Below are positions 1 to 7,281 of a stretch of 41,153 nt of DNA, piece after piece (the stretch's first letter is position 1; every line of letters starts with the position of its first letter). The notes beneath the pieces are model-generated. The model was not told where the DNA came from. It saw only the letters and a program-made list of their open reading frames with translations, and made no database searches. The position numbers were made by a program, and so were the translations under genes. The stretch is taken from IMG/VR virus record IMGVR_UViG_3300047551_001131, positions 1 through 41,153 of that record; one strand, written 5' to 3'. Origin of the DNA: a virus.

Positions 1-2
1 CC

Positions 3-929
3 CCCCCAGCGTCTGACGACTATATCACACCAGTTGACGTCGTGCAATTAGATTACGTTGAGAGAATTGGGAATCGTAGAGAAACTACGAACGAGTTGGT
101 GGTTGCTGCTGGTGACTTCCAGTTTCCATTTGAAGACCCAGAGGTCTACGCCTCGTTCCTTACGTTCCTAGCGCACGAGCGCCCAGACCGCATCGTCCTC
201 ACGGGCGACATCCTTGACCTCACTGCCGTCTCGGCCTACGACAAGGACCCGCGTCTAGGGATGCCTGTGCAGCAGGAGCTGGCGCACACACACCGACGCC
301 TTGCAGAGATCCGTGCATCGGCTGGACCAGAGGCGCAGATCGTGTTCCTCTACGGCAACCACGAGGCCCGCTTCTCCAAGTGGCTGGCGAAGAAGGCCCC
401 AGACCTCGTCGGGCTCTCGGACTCCGAGGGCCGCGAGATCCTGTCTCTTGCTAACCTTCTGCGCCTTGATGCACTGGACATCCAGCCGTGCCTCTCTGAG
501 GGCGTGGCCTACGGTGGCCCAGAGCACCTGCGCTCGTACTACAAGATCGCACCAGACCTCATTGCCACGCACGGGACATATTCCCGAACGACGGGCGGTG
601 GGGCAAGCATTATGCCAATCGTCAAGGCAGCGGGCGTCTCCGTTGTGGGTGGGCACGATCACTCGCAGGGCGTTGCCTTTGAAACCATCGGTGGGTTCGC
701 TGGCTTGGATGCCAAGCGCACCGCCGCTATCTCCACGGGGATGATGTGCCGCCGCACGGAGCTCGGCTACCTCGCCCAACACCAGGTCAGCCGCTGGTCG
801 GCTGGCTTCGCGGTGATTGAGCTTTGGGGGGAAGAGGCTGGCGAATGGCAGCCCGACTTTGCTTCCTGGACTGGGTCAGAGCTCGTCTGGCGCGGCAAGC
901 GTTATGCTCCAAAAAGTGTTATAAAGTAA
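3..929 (+). CDS. Calcineurin-like metallophosphoesterase, 5' end probably cut by the window edge
   Basis: Counting from a GTG at 42, the two-metal phosphoesterase motifs appear in order: GDFQ (24-27, the usual DxH reading DxQ), GDILD (55-59), GNHE (105-108), a lone His at 177 in ATHG, and GHDH (204-207). These families hydrolyse phosphomono- or diesters, and phage versions are often near DNA-metabolism genes. The frame stays open from base 3 to the GTG with no stop, and no good ribosome binding site precedes the GTG, so the true start is probably outside the window. The right edge of the window begins a helix-turn-helix gene on the same strand that could be its N-terminus. Substrate is unknown. 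Confidence 0.85.
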   Translation, partial: PPASDDYITPVDVVQLDYVERIGNRRETTNELVVAAGDFQFPFEDPEVYASFLTFLAHERPDRIVLTGDILDLTAVSAYDKDPRLGMPVQQELAHTHRRLAEIRASAGPEAQIVFLYGNHEARFSKWLAKKAPDLVGLSDSEGREILSLANLLRLDALDIQPCLSEGVAYGGPEHLRSYYKIAPDLIATHGTYSRTTGGGASIMPIVKAAGVSVVGGHDHSQGVAFETIGGFAGLDAKRTAAISTGMMCRRTELGYLAQHQVSRWSAGFAVIELWGEEAGEWQPDFASWTGSELVWRGKRYAPKSVIK

Positions 930-932
930 TCA

Positions 933-975
933 ACACCACTCGCGTGGTCTTGATGTGGCATCACGCGTGTGGTGT
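933..975 (+). promoter_or_regulatory. Long hairpin in the leader of the RmlD-like gene
   Basis: The arms ACACCACTCGCGTG (933-946) and CACGCGTGTGGTGT (962-975) are complementary over 14 positions with one T-T mismatch and a 15-nt loop. Inside, TGATG/CATCA (951-955 with 959-963) gives a competing inner stem. No T-tract follows, so a simple intrinsic terminator is unlikely. It lies between a stop codon at 929 and the AGGAGGG ribosome binding site at 985, so it may stabilise the 5' end of the downstream mRNA, modulate initiation or mark a processing site. Confidence 0.6.
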
Positions 976-995
976 AACTTTACTAGGAGGGTCGG

Positions 996-1838
996 ATGGT
1001 CGGGGTTATCGGGTCGGGACAGGTAGCGCAACACGTCATTGAGGAACTGCGTCGTCGCAACTCCCGCTTTGTGGTATTTACTCGCTCGGTTCAGCCTGAT
1101 GCTGATCCGAGCGTTTTTGTTTCCTATACGCCTGAGACAATCGCCAGTCAGATTAGGGACAGTGACATAACCTCGGTAATCAACTGTGCCGCATTAAGGG
1201 ATATTAACCTTTGCGAGAAGAGCCCAGTGGATGCTGTTCGCGCCAACGTGGACCTGGCGGCCATCATCGGAGACAACGTGCGTCAGCTCTACATCTCCAC
1301 GGATTACGTTTTTGACCGTAACGACGAGGACCGCACCCTTGACGAGGAGGCGGTAAGCCGTGGCGCACTGAGCATCTACGGCCAGACCAAGCTCCAGGGT
1401 GAATCCGAGACCCTGAAGCGCAGCGGCATCGTCGCCCGCATCAGCAGTCCGTTCGGCGTGTACCCGTCGCCAATGAAGCCAAGCTTTGTAGATATGGTGG
1501 TGTCAACAGACAAGCCGATGGACCTGCCAACGGATCAGTTCTTCAGCCCAACGTACCTGCCCGACGTGGCTGGTGCAATCGTTGACCTGGCAACACAGCC
1601 GTCAAACGGCGTGTACCACCTGGTCAATCAGGGCAGAACGAATTGGAAGGACTTCGCTCAGATGGCGAGAAGCCTCAGGCGAAACAAGGGACGCATCACT
1701 GGATCAATGCGATGGGATATGACGCGACCGATGTACGGCGCGTTGGTTAACACAAGGCTGCCGCGACTCCGCACGTGGATGGAGGCGATGCAGGAATATC
1801 TAGCAGGCCCTATGGCCGAAGGAAGGATCAAGCGATGA
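996..1838 (+). CDS. RmlD-like sugar-nucleotide reductase (SDR family)
   Basis: A 280-residue extended short-chain dehydrogenase resembling dTDP-4-dehydrorhamnose reductase. It shows the NAD(P)-binding GVIGSGQV (3-10), NCAA (63-66) with DINLCEKSP (69-77), STDYVFD (101-107, an RmlD hallmark) and the catalytic Y128xxxK132 in YGQTK. RmlD reduces the 4-keto group of the activated deoxysugar in the last step of dTDP-rhamnose synthesis; the exact sugar here is not known. The start is fixed by AGGAGGG at 985-991. The stop overlaps the next ATG (ATGA), so it is translationally coupled to a second SDR. An RmlC-like epimerase lies 3.6 kb downstream. Confidence 0.85.
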   Translation: MVGVIGSGQVAQHVIEELRRRNSRFVVFTRSVQPDADPSVFVSYTPETIASQIRDSDITSVINCAALRDINLCEKSPVDAVRANVDLAAIIGDNVRQLYISTDYVFDRNDEDRTLDEEAVSRGALSIYGQTKLQGESETLKRSGIVARISSPFGVYPSPMKPSFVDMVVSTDKPMDLPTDQFFSPTYLPDVAGAIVDLATQPSNGVYHLVNQGRTNWKDFAQMARSLRRNKGRITGSMRWDMTRPMYGALVNTRLPRLRTWMEAMQEYLAGPMAEGRIKR

Positions 1839-2788
1839 AAGTATTAGTGGTCGGACATCGTGGCTTCATCGGCCCGCTGTTGGTCAAGCATCTCAAGCAC
1901 GCAGGCGCACAGGTCCACGGGATTGACGAGTCGTGGTACGACGAGACGATCCTTGGCCTTAACGCCGAGCACATCCCGCACTCTGAGCGCACTGGCAAGA
2001 ATGCCCGATTTGCGGACATTGACTCAGTCGGATCGTACGACGTTGTCGTATGGCTTGCTGCTGTGAGTAACGACCATATGGGCGACCTTGATGAGTTTGA
2101 CACATTCTGGAACAACTATGAGCTTCCGAAGCTCAAGGCCGAGGAGTTCTGGGAGCGCAATCCGAACGGCCGTTTCGTCTACATCTCGTCGGCTTCGGTC
2201 TACGGGGCGAACGGCGACATTGCCAAGGAAGACACTGCGACTGACCCACTGACCGCGTACTCAAAGAGCAAGGTCAAGATGGACGAGTGGCTCACGACAA
2301 AGCCGTACTCCTGGGTATCGCTGCGCCTCGGAACGCTGTGGGGAGTCTCGCCGAATATGCGACGCGACCTCGTGGTCAACGCTTTTACGTGGGAGGCGAT
2401 TCACAGGAAGCACATTCACCCACAGTCTACGGCCAAGCGCCCGATCCTCAACGTGGATGACGCTGGCTGGATCATCTCGCTTGCTGCCATCCTGCCTGCG
2501 GTTCAGGGGATCTACAATGCCTGTTCAGAGAACGTCACGGTTACACAGCTGGCGGAGCGCATCGGCAACGCGACTGGAGCCGAGGTCTCGCCGTACACTG
2601 GTAGCGACGGCGACAAGCGCGACTACTGGATGGACAACGGACGGATGCTTTACCACTTTGAAATACGCGACGGCGAGTTGGCAAAGACCACAGACATATA
2701 TGAGATCCAGGCTGTTGAGCGATGCCTTGAAGCGTACAATGGTCAACTCCGAACGCGCACCGAGATGTACAAAGAAGGCCTGGAGTGA
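1835..2788 (+). CDS. NAD-dependent epimerase/dehydratase (SDR family)
   Basis: A 317-residue extended SDR. GHRGFIG (7-13) is the Rossmann glycine motif, WLAAVSND (73-80) and SSASVYG (118-124) are strand motifs, and Y142xxxK146 in YSKSK is the catalytic pair. Typical relatives interconvert or dehydrate nucleoside-diphosphate sugars. The ATG at 1835 overlaps the preceding stop and has GGAAGGA about 7 bases upstream; a longer reading from 1775 would overlap the previous gene heavily and is rejected. Coupling with the RmlD-like gene suggests that both act on one activated sugar, but no substrate can be read from sequence. Confidence 0.85.
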   Translation: MKVLVVGHRGFIGPLLVKHLKHAGAQVHGIDESWYDETILGLNAEHIPHSERTGKNARFADIDSVGSYDVVVWLAAVSNDHMGDLDEFDTFWNNYELPKLKAEEFWERNPNGRFVYISSASVYGANGDIAKEDTATDPLTAYSKSKVKMDEWLTTKPYSWVSLRLGTLWGVSPNMRRDLVVNAFTWEAIHRKHIHPQSTAKRPILNVDDAGWIISLAAILPAVQGIYNACSENVTVTQLAERIGNATGAEVSPYTGSDGDKRDYWMDNGRMLYHFEIRDGELAKTTDIYEIQAVERCLEAYNGQLRTRTEMYKEGLE

Positions 2789-3462
2789 GCAACTTCTCAG
2801 CCATCCTTGACGGCTACCTCGCCCGCAAGGCCGAGGTTGGTCGCCCTGCGATTGCACGCTGGCGTGGCTCGCTGTTGGGCGCCTGCGTGCGCCAGCAGTG
2901 GTACGCGGCAGAGAAGGTGGAGCCTAGCAATCCGTTTCCAGACAACCTGTATCGCATCTTTGAGCGTGGCCACGCGGTGGCCGAGATCCTCAACAAGGCT
3001 GGGCGGGACGCCCTAGAGGCTGGCGAGCTCCTGGATTTCCAGGAGGAAGTGCCAATCCTCTTGCCTGAGTACGACTTTTCTGGCAACGTGGACGCGCTGG
3101 TCAAGTGGCCAGACGGCCGACACGAGGTCTGGGAATACAAGTCCACGACCAACCGAGGGATGCAGTATATCCGCGAGGTCAAGCCAGAGCACGCGGTGCA
3201 GGCCTCGGTCTACGCGATGATTCTTGAGGCCGAGCTGGGGGTGCCAGTTGAGGCCCGTGTGATCTATGCCGCAGCCGAGGATTTTAAGCTCCTGGAGTTC
3301 AAGCTGGACCGCGCCTGGAGGGATCGTGCAGTACGTGTCCTAAAGGTGCTAAAGTATTATGGTAAGCGCAAGCCGCCGCGCCTGCCGAGCCGTAGGGGCA
3401 AAGATATGAAGGCGGAGTGGCCCTGCAAGGGCTGCCAATGGTTAAAGGAGTGTAGAGGATGA
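2785..3462 (+). CDS. Cas4/RecB-like PD-(D/E)XK nuclease with probable Fe-S cluster
   Basis: A 225-residue protein with the RecB-type nuclease core: H63, D103 in GNVDALV, E117-Y-K119 in WEYKST, and the following HAVQASVY (136-143), which matches the QxxxY motif. Four cysteines, C34 near the N-terminus and C214, C217 and C223 in CKGCxxxxxC, are placed as in Cas4/AddB-type proteins that hold a 4Fe-4S cluster. Such enzymes resect DNA ends to leave single strands. The next gene is an ERF annealing protein, joined by an ATGA overlap, so the two likely form a recombination pair. The GTG start overlaps the previous stop. No CRISPR array or other cas gene is present, so a spacer-acquisition role is unlikely. 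Confidence 0.85.
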   Translation: MSNFSAILDGYLARKAEVGRPAIARWRGSLLGACVRQQWYAAEKVEPSNPFPDNLYRIFERGHAVAEILNKAGRDALEAGELLDFQEEVPILLPEYDFSGNVDALVKWPDGRHEVWEYKSTTNRGMQYIREVKPEHAVQASVYAMILEAELGVPVEARVIYAAAEDFKLLEFKLDRAWRDRAVRVLKVLKYYGKRKPPRLPSRRGKDMKAEWPCKGCQWLKECRG

Positions 3463-3974
3463 CGCAGCCAGTCAAACTCGCCGCTAAGATTGCCAAGGTG
3501 ATGGAAGCGGTCGGGTATGTAGCCAAGACGGGAACCAACTCAGCACAGGGATACAAGTTCGTGCAGGCCTCGGCTGTTGCCGACAAGGTGCGCGAGCAGC
3601 TCACGAAACTTAACGTCTCAATGACGCCAACCGCGATTGACGTCATCAGCGAGGGCCTCACACCGAGCGGCAAGCAGTCGCTCCTGACCCTGCGCTTTAC
3701 GTGGACCCTAACGGATGGTGATAGTGGAGAGACGATCTCCTTCCAGTCGGTCGGGACTGGCGCAGACTCAGGCGACAAGGCTGCCTACAAGGCGGCCACT
3801 GGCGCACTGAAGTACGCGCTGCTCACTGGCTTCCTCATCCCAACGGGTGATGACCCAGAGGCTGACACTGCTACGGATCGCGTGGGCGATGCGGCCAAGA
3901 AGATCTTCGGGGACGTGGAGAAGGTCGCTCCTGCCCCAGCGAAGAAGCCCGACCTAGACGATTTGGAGTTCTAA
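3459..3974 (+). CDS. ERF-family single-strand annealing recombinase
   Basis: A 171-residue protein with the ERF signature: an N-terminal helix (LAAKIAKVMEAVGYVAKTG), then NSAQGYKFVQASAV, a beta-rich middle ending in GTGADSGDKAAYKAATGALKY, and a divergent acidic tail (LDDLEF) like those that recruit SSB or other partners. ERF proteins anneal complementary single strands during recombination and genome circularisation. The gene sits directly after the Cas4-like nuclease (ATGA overlap) and one base before the next gene, giving an exonuclease-annealase-binding protein order. Confidence 0.88.
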   Translation: MTQPVKLAAKIAKVMEAVGYVAKTGTNSAQGYKFVQASAVADKVREQLTKLNVSMTPTAIDVISEGLTPSGKQSLLTLRFTWTLTDGDSGETISFQSVGTGADSGDKAAYKAATGALKYALLTGFLIPTGDDPEADTATDRVGDAAKKIFGDVEKVAPAPAKKPDLDDLEF

Positions 3975-3975
3975 G

Positions 3976-4392
3976 ATGACGACAGCTAAGCCACGCGGCC
4001 CACAGGTCGCATACGATCTCTGGCTCTCAGACAAGAAGGAGCCAAAGGAAAAGACCTTTGACACGGGCACCACGGCGTATGAGTTCTATGCCTCACGCTC
4101 CACGCAGGAGTACGCCAACTGGAAGGCCCAGCCAAAGGAGGGCAAGGGCGAGGCGCCTGCCAACCGCTACGTTTACGTGACGCTGACGGTCTTTGACAAG
4201 AAGCTTCAGGAGCACCTGTACAAGATTTACTACAAGGTGTCTGAGGCGCGTACCAAGAATCCAAACGAGAAGCGGCCGAACCTGCACGTGACTGGCGAGC
4301 TCCGCAACTCTCGTGATTATGAAGGCAAGGCTTACGAGGACGTCACTGTCCGCGATGCCAGCCCTCTAATCTGGACGCCACTCGGCGAATGA
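3976..4392 (+). CDS. Putative single-stranded DNA-binding protein
   Basis: A 138-residue protein without a firm family match. Its middle and C-terminal halves alternate beta strands (NRYVYVTLTVFDKK, NLHVTGELRNSRDYEGKAYEDVTVRDASPLIW). The HVTGEL...EGKAYEDVTVRD section resembles the later strands of an OB-fold SSB. Its position one base after ERF also fits. It lacks the acidic tip typical of bacterial SSB. The OB-fold assignment is inference; a structure prediction would settle it. Confidence 0.5.
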   Translation: MTTAKPRGPQVAYDLWLSDKKEPKEKTFDTGTTAYEFYASRSTQEYANWKAQPKEGKGEAPANRYVYVTLTVFDKKLQEHLYKIYYKVSEARTKNPNEKRPNLHVTGELRNSRDYEGKAYEDVTVRDASPLIWTPLGE

Positions 4393-4619
4393 TTACGACG
4401 CCAGAAGGGGCAGTAGCCGCCTCTCTTTGCGCGATGGCTAGGATCTCCACTTTCAAGTCCCAAGGGGCGCATAGCGAAGGCTGCTCGTGGTGCGATACGG
4501 ACCCAAGGGAGCTCTGTCGGATGGTGGCCGAGTACGTGGGAGATAAGACGCACGAGGCCGCCATCCGACTCTACGAGAATGGTCAGTCACAGAAGCTGAT
4601 GGAGTCAATGTGGCAGTAA
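4389..4619 (+). CDS. Hypothetical cysteine-containing small protein
   Basis: A 76-residue protein of unknown function. It contains a cysteine cluster, CSWCDTDPRELC (32-43), that could bind a metal, followed by a helical tail (VGDKTHEAAIRLYENG). The ATG overlaps the preceding stop (ATGA), and the next gene begins inside its last codons, so it is part of the same coupled operon. No family was recognised. Confidence 0.6.
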   Translation: MITTPEGAVAASLCAMARISTFKSQGAHSEGCSWCDTDPRELCRMVAEYVGDKTHEAAIRLYENGQSQKLMESMWQ

Positions 4620-4798
4620 AGCAACAGCAGTCGGGGAATAAGAAGGCGCCAGTATTTGTACCGCGCCCTTGCGCCCGTTGCTCTCAGCAGATTACCAAGC
4701 TCGCGGACGGGACTCCTGTGCGCATCCTTGCGTATAGCGGAGCCCACCGCTCAAGCCTATGGGAGTGGTCGCACAAAAGATGTCTAGATACGAAGTAA
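4610..4798 (+). CDS. Hypothetical zinc-finger-like protein
   Basis: A 62-residue basic protein starting with GTG inside the previous gene. CARCSQQI (21-28) and the later WSHKRCLDTK (53-62) place C21, C24, H55 and C58 as a plausible zinc site. The pattern resembles short treble-clef or HNH-like metal-binding mini-proteins, but no catalytic residues are visible. Function unknown. Confidence 0.6.
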   Translation: MAVKQQQSGNKKAPVFVPRPCARCSQQITKLADGTPVRILAYSGAHRSSLWEWSHKRCLDTK

Positions 4799-5070
4799 GC
4801 CGCGGAGCGCGGATGATTGACGACGATCTGGACATTGTCCAGAACGACGACATCTGCTACCTGCTTGATGGTCGATACGGTCGGATCTATGCTGGGCTGT
4901 CGTCCCGTTACGACGGGGCCACTGCACCAGAAGGTTGGTTCTTCCTACGCGAAACGGTGGAGAACCGAGTTTTGAACAAGGAGCTCGTTGCTGCTGGCCT
5001 CATTGAGCTTGGCGACAAGATGATTGTGGGCAGGCGCACTGCCCAGTTAGCGAGGGTCAAGCGTGGGTAA
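4780..5070 (+). CDS. Hypothetical protein
   Basis: A 96-residue protein of unknown function. Start choice is uncertain: ATG at 4759, 4780 and 4813 are all in frame, and none has a strong ribosome binding site; 4780 gives a short overlap with the preceding gene. The body (DDLDIVQNDDICYLLDGRYG, then AGLIELGDKMIVGRRTAQLARVKRG) is mixed alpha/beta. It overlaps the downstream nuclease gene by eight bases. Confidence 0.5.
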   Translation: MSRYEVSRGARMIDDDLDIVQNDDICYLLDGRYGRIYAGLSSRYDGATAPEGWFFLRETVENRVLNKELVAAGLIELGDKMIVGRRTAQLARVKRG

Positions 5071-5434
5071 GATGAAAGACCTGGCGATCCAAGATGCCAA
5101 CGCCGAGCGTTCGTCTCGTGGCAAGCGGGCACGCCAGCGCGGAAACAGCTTTGAGCGCGAGGTAGCCGCACGCCTGAACGGCAAAAGGACTGGAATGTAC
5201 GGCGGCAAGAACGACGTAGAGGCTGGGTACTTCGTGATCCAGTGCAAGGTTGGGCTGTCGTATCCAGAACGCCTGGACAAATGGTTAAGGGAACTTAACC
5301 CAAAGGCTGACCAACTGGCGGTGCTGGTGGTTGGCGATTCACCTGGTGCGGGGAAACGTCGTCGCGCACTGGCGATCATAGACTTTGACGACTTTGTACA
5401 GCATTATGGTAAGGAGGTACCAAGTGAGCTTTGA
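5063..5434 (+). CDS. Holliday-junction-resolvase-like nuclease (PD-(D/E)XK)
   Basis: A 123-residue basic protein. RGNSFEREVAARL (26-38) supplies the first acidic residue (E31), GGKNDVEAGYFVIQCKVG (47-64) supplies D51 and the QxK motif (Q60, K62), in the layout of archaeal Hjc and related restriction-like nucleases. Such enzymes cut branched DNA after recombination or before packaging, fitting the ERF and Cas4-like neighbours. GTG at 5063 overlaps the previous stop. Q in place of the usual E in the ExK motif is worth noting, although it occurs in active relatives. Confidence 0.7.
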   Translation: MGKMKDLAIQDANAERSSRGKRARQRGNSFEREVAARLNGKRTGMYGGKNDVEAGYFVIQCKVGLSYPERLDKWLRELNPKADQLAVLVVGDSPGAGKRRRALAIIDFDDFVQHYGKEVPSEL

Positions 5435-5978
5435 GCCAAAAATTATTAAGGCAAACGTCTACAAGGATAACCGTGGATACTTCAGCGAGGTGCTGAAGGA
5501 CTACGGCTTTGCGCAGATTAATATGTCGTGGAGCATCGGCGGAACCTTCCGTGGCATCCACGCCCAGAGACTAATGGACAAGGCGATGTGGGTCGCCAGC
5601 GGCAAGGCCATCGTCTATGCCGTCAACCTTGACCCATCGTCCATCCTCTACGGCAAAGTCATTGCCGAGACAATGGAGGCTGGCGACGGCAAGGTCTTCT
5701 ATGCCCCGTGGTGGTGGGGTCGTGGCTTCCTCGCACTTGAGGACACCACTGTGACCTACGCCACGACGGACATCTACCGACCAGAACACGAGATCGGTAT
5801 CTCGTACGTCGGGCTTGAGCAGATTGAGAAAGACCTTGAGAAGATCAAGGCGCAACTCATCATCAGCGAGAAAGATCACAAGGCGCAGTCCATCAAGACG
5901 GAGGGCACGTCGGAGACGCTCGCCAACTGGAAGCGTGCTGGCGACGACATCTTGCGCGACAGGTCCGAAGAAGAATGA
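5424..5978 (+). CDS. RmlC-like dTDP-4-dehydrorhamnose 3,5-epimerase family protein
   Basis: A 184-residue cupin. FRGIHAQ carries the catalytic His (H46), matching RGLHxQ in RmlC. The basic K53 and K61, the GRGFLAL segment (99-105), the tyrosines at 112 and 118 before RPEHEIGI, and SEKD with D151 reproduce the RmlC active-site layout including the His-Asp pair. RmlC inverts carbons 3 and 5 of the 4-keto sugar. The GTG at 5424 is chosen because AAGGAGG at 5411-5417 lies directly upstream. With the two SDR genes at 996-2788 it forms part of a sugar-nucleotide set. The lysine/acid-rich tail after residue 155 is unusual. Confidence 0.83.
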   Translation: MSFEPKIIKANVYKDNRGYFSEVLKDYGFAQINMSWSIGGTFRGIHAQRLMDKAMWVASGKAIVYAVNLDPSSILYGKVIAETMEAGDGKVFYAPWWWGRGFLALEDTTVTYATTDIYRPEHEIGISYVGLEQIEKDLEKIKAQLIISEKDHKAQSIKTEGTSETLANWKRAGDDILRDRSEEE

Positions 5979-6148
5979 GCGTACCATCAAGAAAGCGCAA
6001 GCCCGACGCGCTGTTTGTGTCACAGATGTGGTTGCAAATCTACAAGATCTTGCTTGACGGTCTAGACGGACAGCCAAACAAAGAGCAGTTGGCGGCCTAT
6101 GGTGCCAACGCAATTATTAAGGAGGTTGACCTTGGCTACGCAACCTGA
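5975..6148 (+). CDS. Small hypothetical protein (57 aa)
   Basis: An ATG at 5975 overlaps the RmlC-like stop (ATGA) and opens a 57-codon frame starting MSVPSRKRKPDALFVSQMWL and ending VDLGYAT. It is basic at the N-terminus and helical in the middle. The next gene's AAGGAGG and TTG start lie within its 3' end, consistent with the overlapping style of this operon. Function unknown; coding status is inferred from the coupling and the intact frame. Confidence 0.55.
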   Translation: MSVPSRKRKPDALFVSQMWLQIYKILLDGLDGQPNKEQLAAYGANAIIKEVDLGYAT

Positions 6149-6332
6149 GGACAGCGAACAGATCGTTGTGCCTTCAATCCGACAGATCATTACAGCCCCA
6201 GTGGCGACGCAGCAGTCTCGGATGACGCTGGTCTACGGTGCCGCGGCGGCTTTCGCGGCCTTCGCCCCCTTGCCATTTGGCCCGCTCGCCGCTGCGCTGG
6301 TGGCCATCCTCGCAGCTGAACGGAAGAAGTGA
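6132..6332 (+). CDS. Small membrane protein
   Basis: A 66-residue protein from a TTG start with AAGGAGG at 6119-6125 six bases upstream; the longer reading from 6099 has no ribosome binding site. The first 30 residues are polar (MATQPEDSEQIVVPSIRQ), followed by a hydrophobic stretch (VYGAAAAFAAFAPLPFGPLAAALVAILAA) that could make one long or two short membrane helices, then ERKK. It could be a membrane anchor or holin-like protein, but its place in the early module argues against a lysis role. Function unknown. Confidence 0.6.
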   Translation: MATQPEDSEQIVVPSIRQIITAPVATQQSRMTLVYGAAAAFAAFAPLPFGPLAAALVAILAAERKK

Positions 6333-6532
6333 AACTTGGGCTCAAGTGCAACAAGTGCGAGGGAGAGATCAAGCCGCTCCGCCGACCTACTCAGACGCTT
6401 AGAGAGTACACACTTCGCGTCTTCCAGTGTCAGCGATGCAGAAAGAAGGTCGCTGTTGCTTGGTTTATTGTCGGAGAATCAAAAGCCCGATGGCTGGAAA
6501 GGCTCTATGAGGAACACACCGAAGGACTTTGA
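6329..6532 (+). CDS. Zinc-ribbon mini-protein
   Basis: A 67-residue protein with two CxxC knuckles, CNKC (7-10) and CQRC (34-37), separated by a short beta-rich segment: a classic zinc ribbon. These small phage proteins often bind nucleic acid or polymerase, but no specific partner can be read here. It starts with GTG overlapping the preceding stop (GTGA). Confidence 0.65.
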   Translation: MKLGLKCNKCEGEIKPLRRPTQTLREYTLRVFQCQRCRKKVAVAWFIVGESKARWLERLYEEHTEGL

Positions 6533-6857
6533 GCAGTACTTTCAAAGCCTCTACGACGAGGCGCGGGACATCCTTGTGCAGCGCCAGGCCCAGTACGGCC
6601 CATCCAACATTGAGTCCCTTGGCATCCCTGGCGTGTTCTCCAGACTTTCGGACGATAAGATGAGCCGCGTCAAGAAGGCCCTCAACGGGGAGGTCATCAA
6701 GGGGCGCGTGGTCCTTTCTACCGACTCCCTCAAGGAGCTCCAACACCCTTCGGTGCGCGACGCCCTGATGGATGCCGCCAACTACTGCCTGATCCTCGTC
6801 TCCTTGATTGAGAGCGAGTGGTCAAACCTTGAGCTCGCGCCTCAGGATGAGGCCTGA
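6507..6857 (+). CDS. Nucleotide-modification-associated domain 1 (Nmad1/DUF1599-like) protein
   Basis: A 116-residue helical protein. RDILVQRQAQYGPSNI (20-35), GIPGVFSRLSDDKMSRVKKAL and the C-terminal DSLKELQHPSVRDALMDAANYCLILVSL match the Nmad1/DUF1599 pattern (KxxxYGxxNI, GxxGVxxRLxDKxxR, DxxxDxANYxxI). The family occurs in phages with predicted base-modification systems, where it is thought to act on nucleotides; biochemical evidence is thin. The ATG at 6507 is preferred because GGAAAGG lies just upstream; the frame is open further 5' but only as overlap with the zinc-ribbon gene. Confidence 0.72.
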   Translation: MRNTPKDFEQYFQSLYDEARDILVQRQAQYGPSNIESLGIPGVFSRLSDDKMSRVKKALNGEVIKGRVVLSTDSLKELQHPSVRDALMDAANYCLILVSLIESEWSNLELAPQDEA

Positions 6858-7074
6858 CGATGAGGCCCTGGAGCACGATCTAGCTTCGCTCCAGAGGCAC
6901 CTAGGAGCCACGCAGAGCCACGTTTCGTCGTGGGGTGGTGTCCTACCCCTACTTACAGCAGAACAGCGGCTTATGGCCGCATATGGAGTGCACCTAGCAT
7001 TGGAGTTGATCCGTGAGCGAAGACGACAAGGTGATCAGGGAGCTCTTCCGCGAGGCCGCGAAGAAGGAAGGTAA
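6847..7074 (+). CDS. Hypothetical small protein
   Basis: A 75-residue protein whose ATG lies inside the 3' end of the Nmad1-like gene. The first 55 residues form a helical protein (ALEHDLASLQRHLG, then EQRLMAAYGVHLALELIRERRR). The last 20 residues read through the start of the next gene and look like non-selected sequence. Function unknown. Confidence 0.5.
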   Translation: MRPDDEALEHDLASLQRHLGATQSHVSSWGGVLPLLTAEQRLMAAYGVHLALELIRERRRQGDQGALPRGREEGR

Positions 7075-7219
7075 GCCCCTGCGCCAGTGGTGCCGAGAGA
7101 ACGGCATCGTCTACGAGACTCTGATCGGCAGAGAGATCCCTAGCGACACGCCACTTTCTGCTGTGCACGACCACTCAGGAGAGATCTTCGGCCACTGCCC
7201 AGCCTGCGAGGGGAAATAA
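7013..7219 (+). CDS. Hypothetical protein with C-terminal CxxC
   Basis: A 68-residue protein from GTG at 7013, overlapping the preceding gene by 62 bases. The N-terminal half (DDKVIRELFREAAKKEGKPLRQWCRENGIVYETL) is compatible with a small helix-turn-helix. The C-terminus GHCPACEGK gives a CxxC that could bind metal. It is the last plus-strand gene of this module and ends just before the hairpin that separates it from convergent dnaB. Confidence 0.6.
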   Translation: MSEDDKVIRELFREAAKKEGKPLRQWCRENGIVYETLIGREIPSDTPLSAVHDHSGEIFGHCPACEGK

Positions 7220-7222
7220 AAA

Positions 7223-7253
7223 GCCCCTGCTGGGGAGGAAATCCAGCAGGGGC
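7223..7253 (-). terminator. Intrinsic terminator downstream of dnaB
   Basis: GCCCCTGCTGG (7223-7233) and CCAGCAGGGGC (7243-7253) form a perfect 11-bp stem with a 9-base loop. Read on the minus strand the stem is followed at once by TTTTTATTT, giving a standard Rho-independent terminator for the dnaB operon. On the plus strand there is no T-run after the stem, so it would act more weakly, if at all, for the convergent genes. Confidence 0.85.
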
Positions 7254-7281
7254 AGGAGCTCGGTGAGGCTACCGAGCGTAT

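Noticed and set aside
255-782. 175-codon open frame opposite the phosphoesterase
   Set aside because: Shadow of the plus-strand gene; the phosphoesterase motifs show which frame is real.
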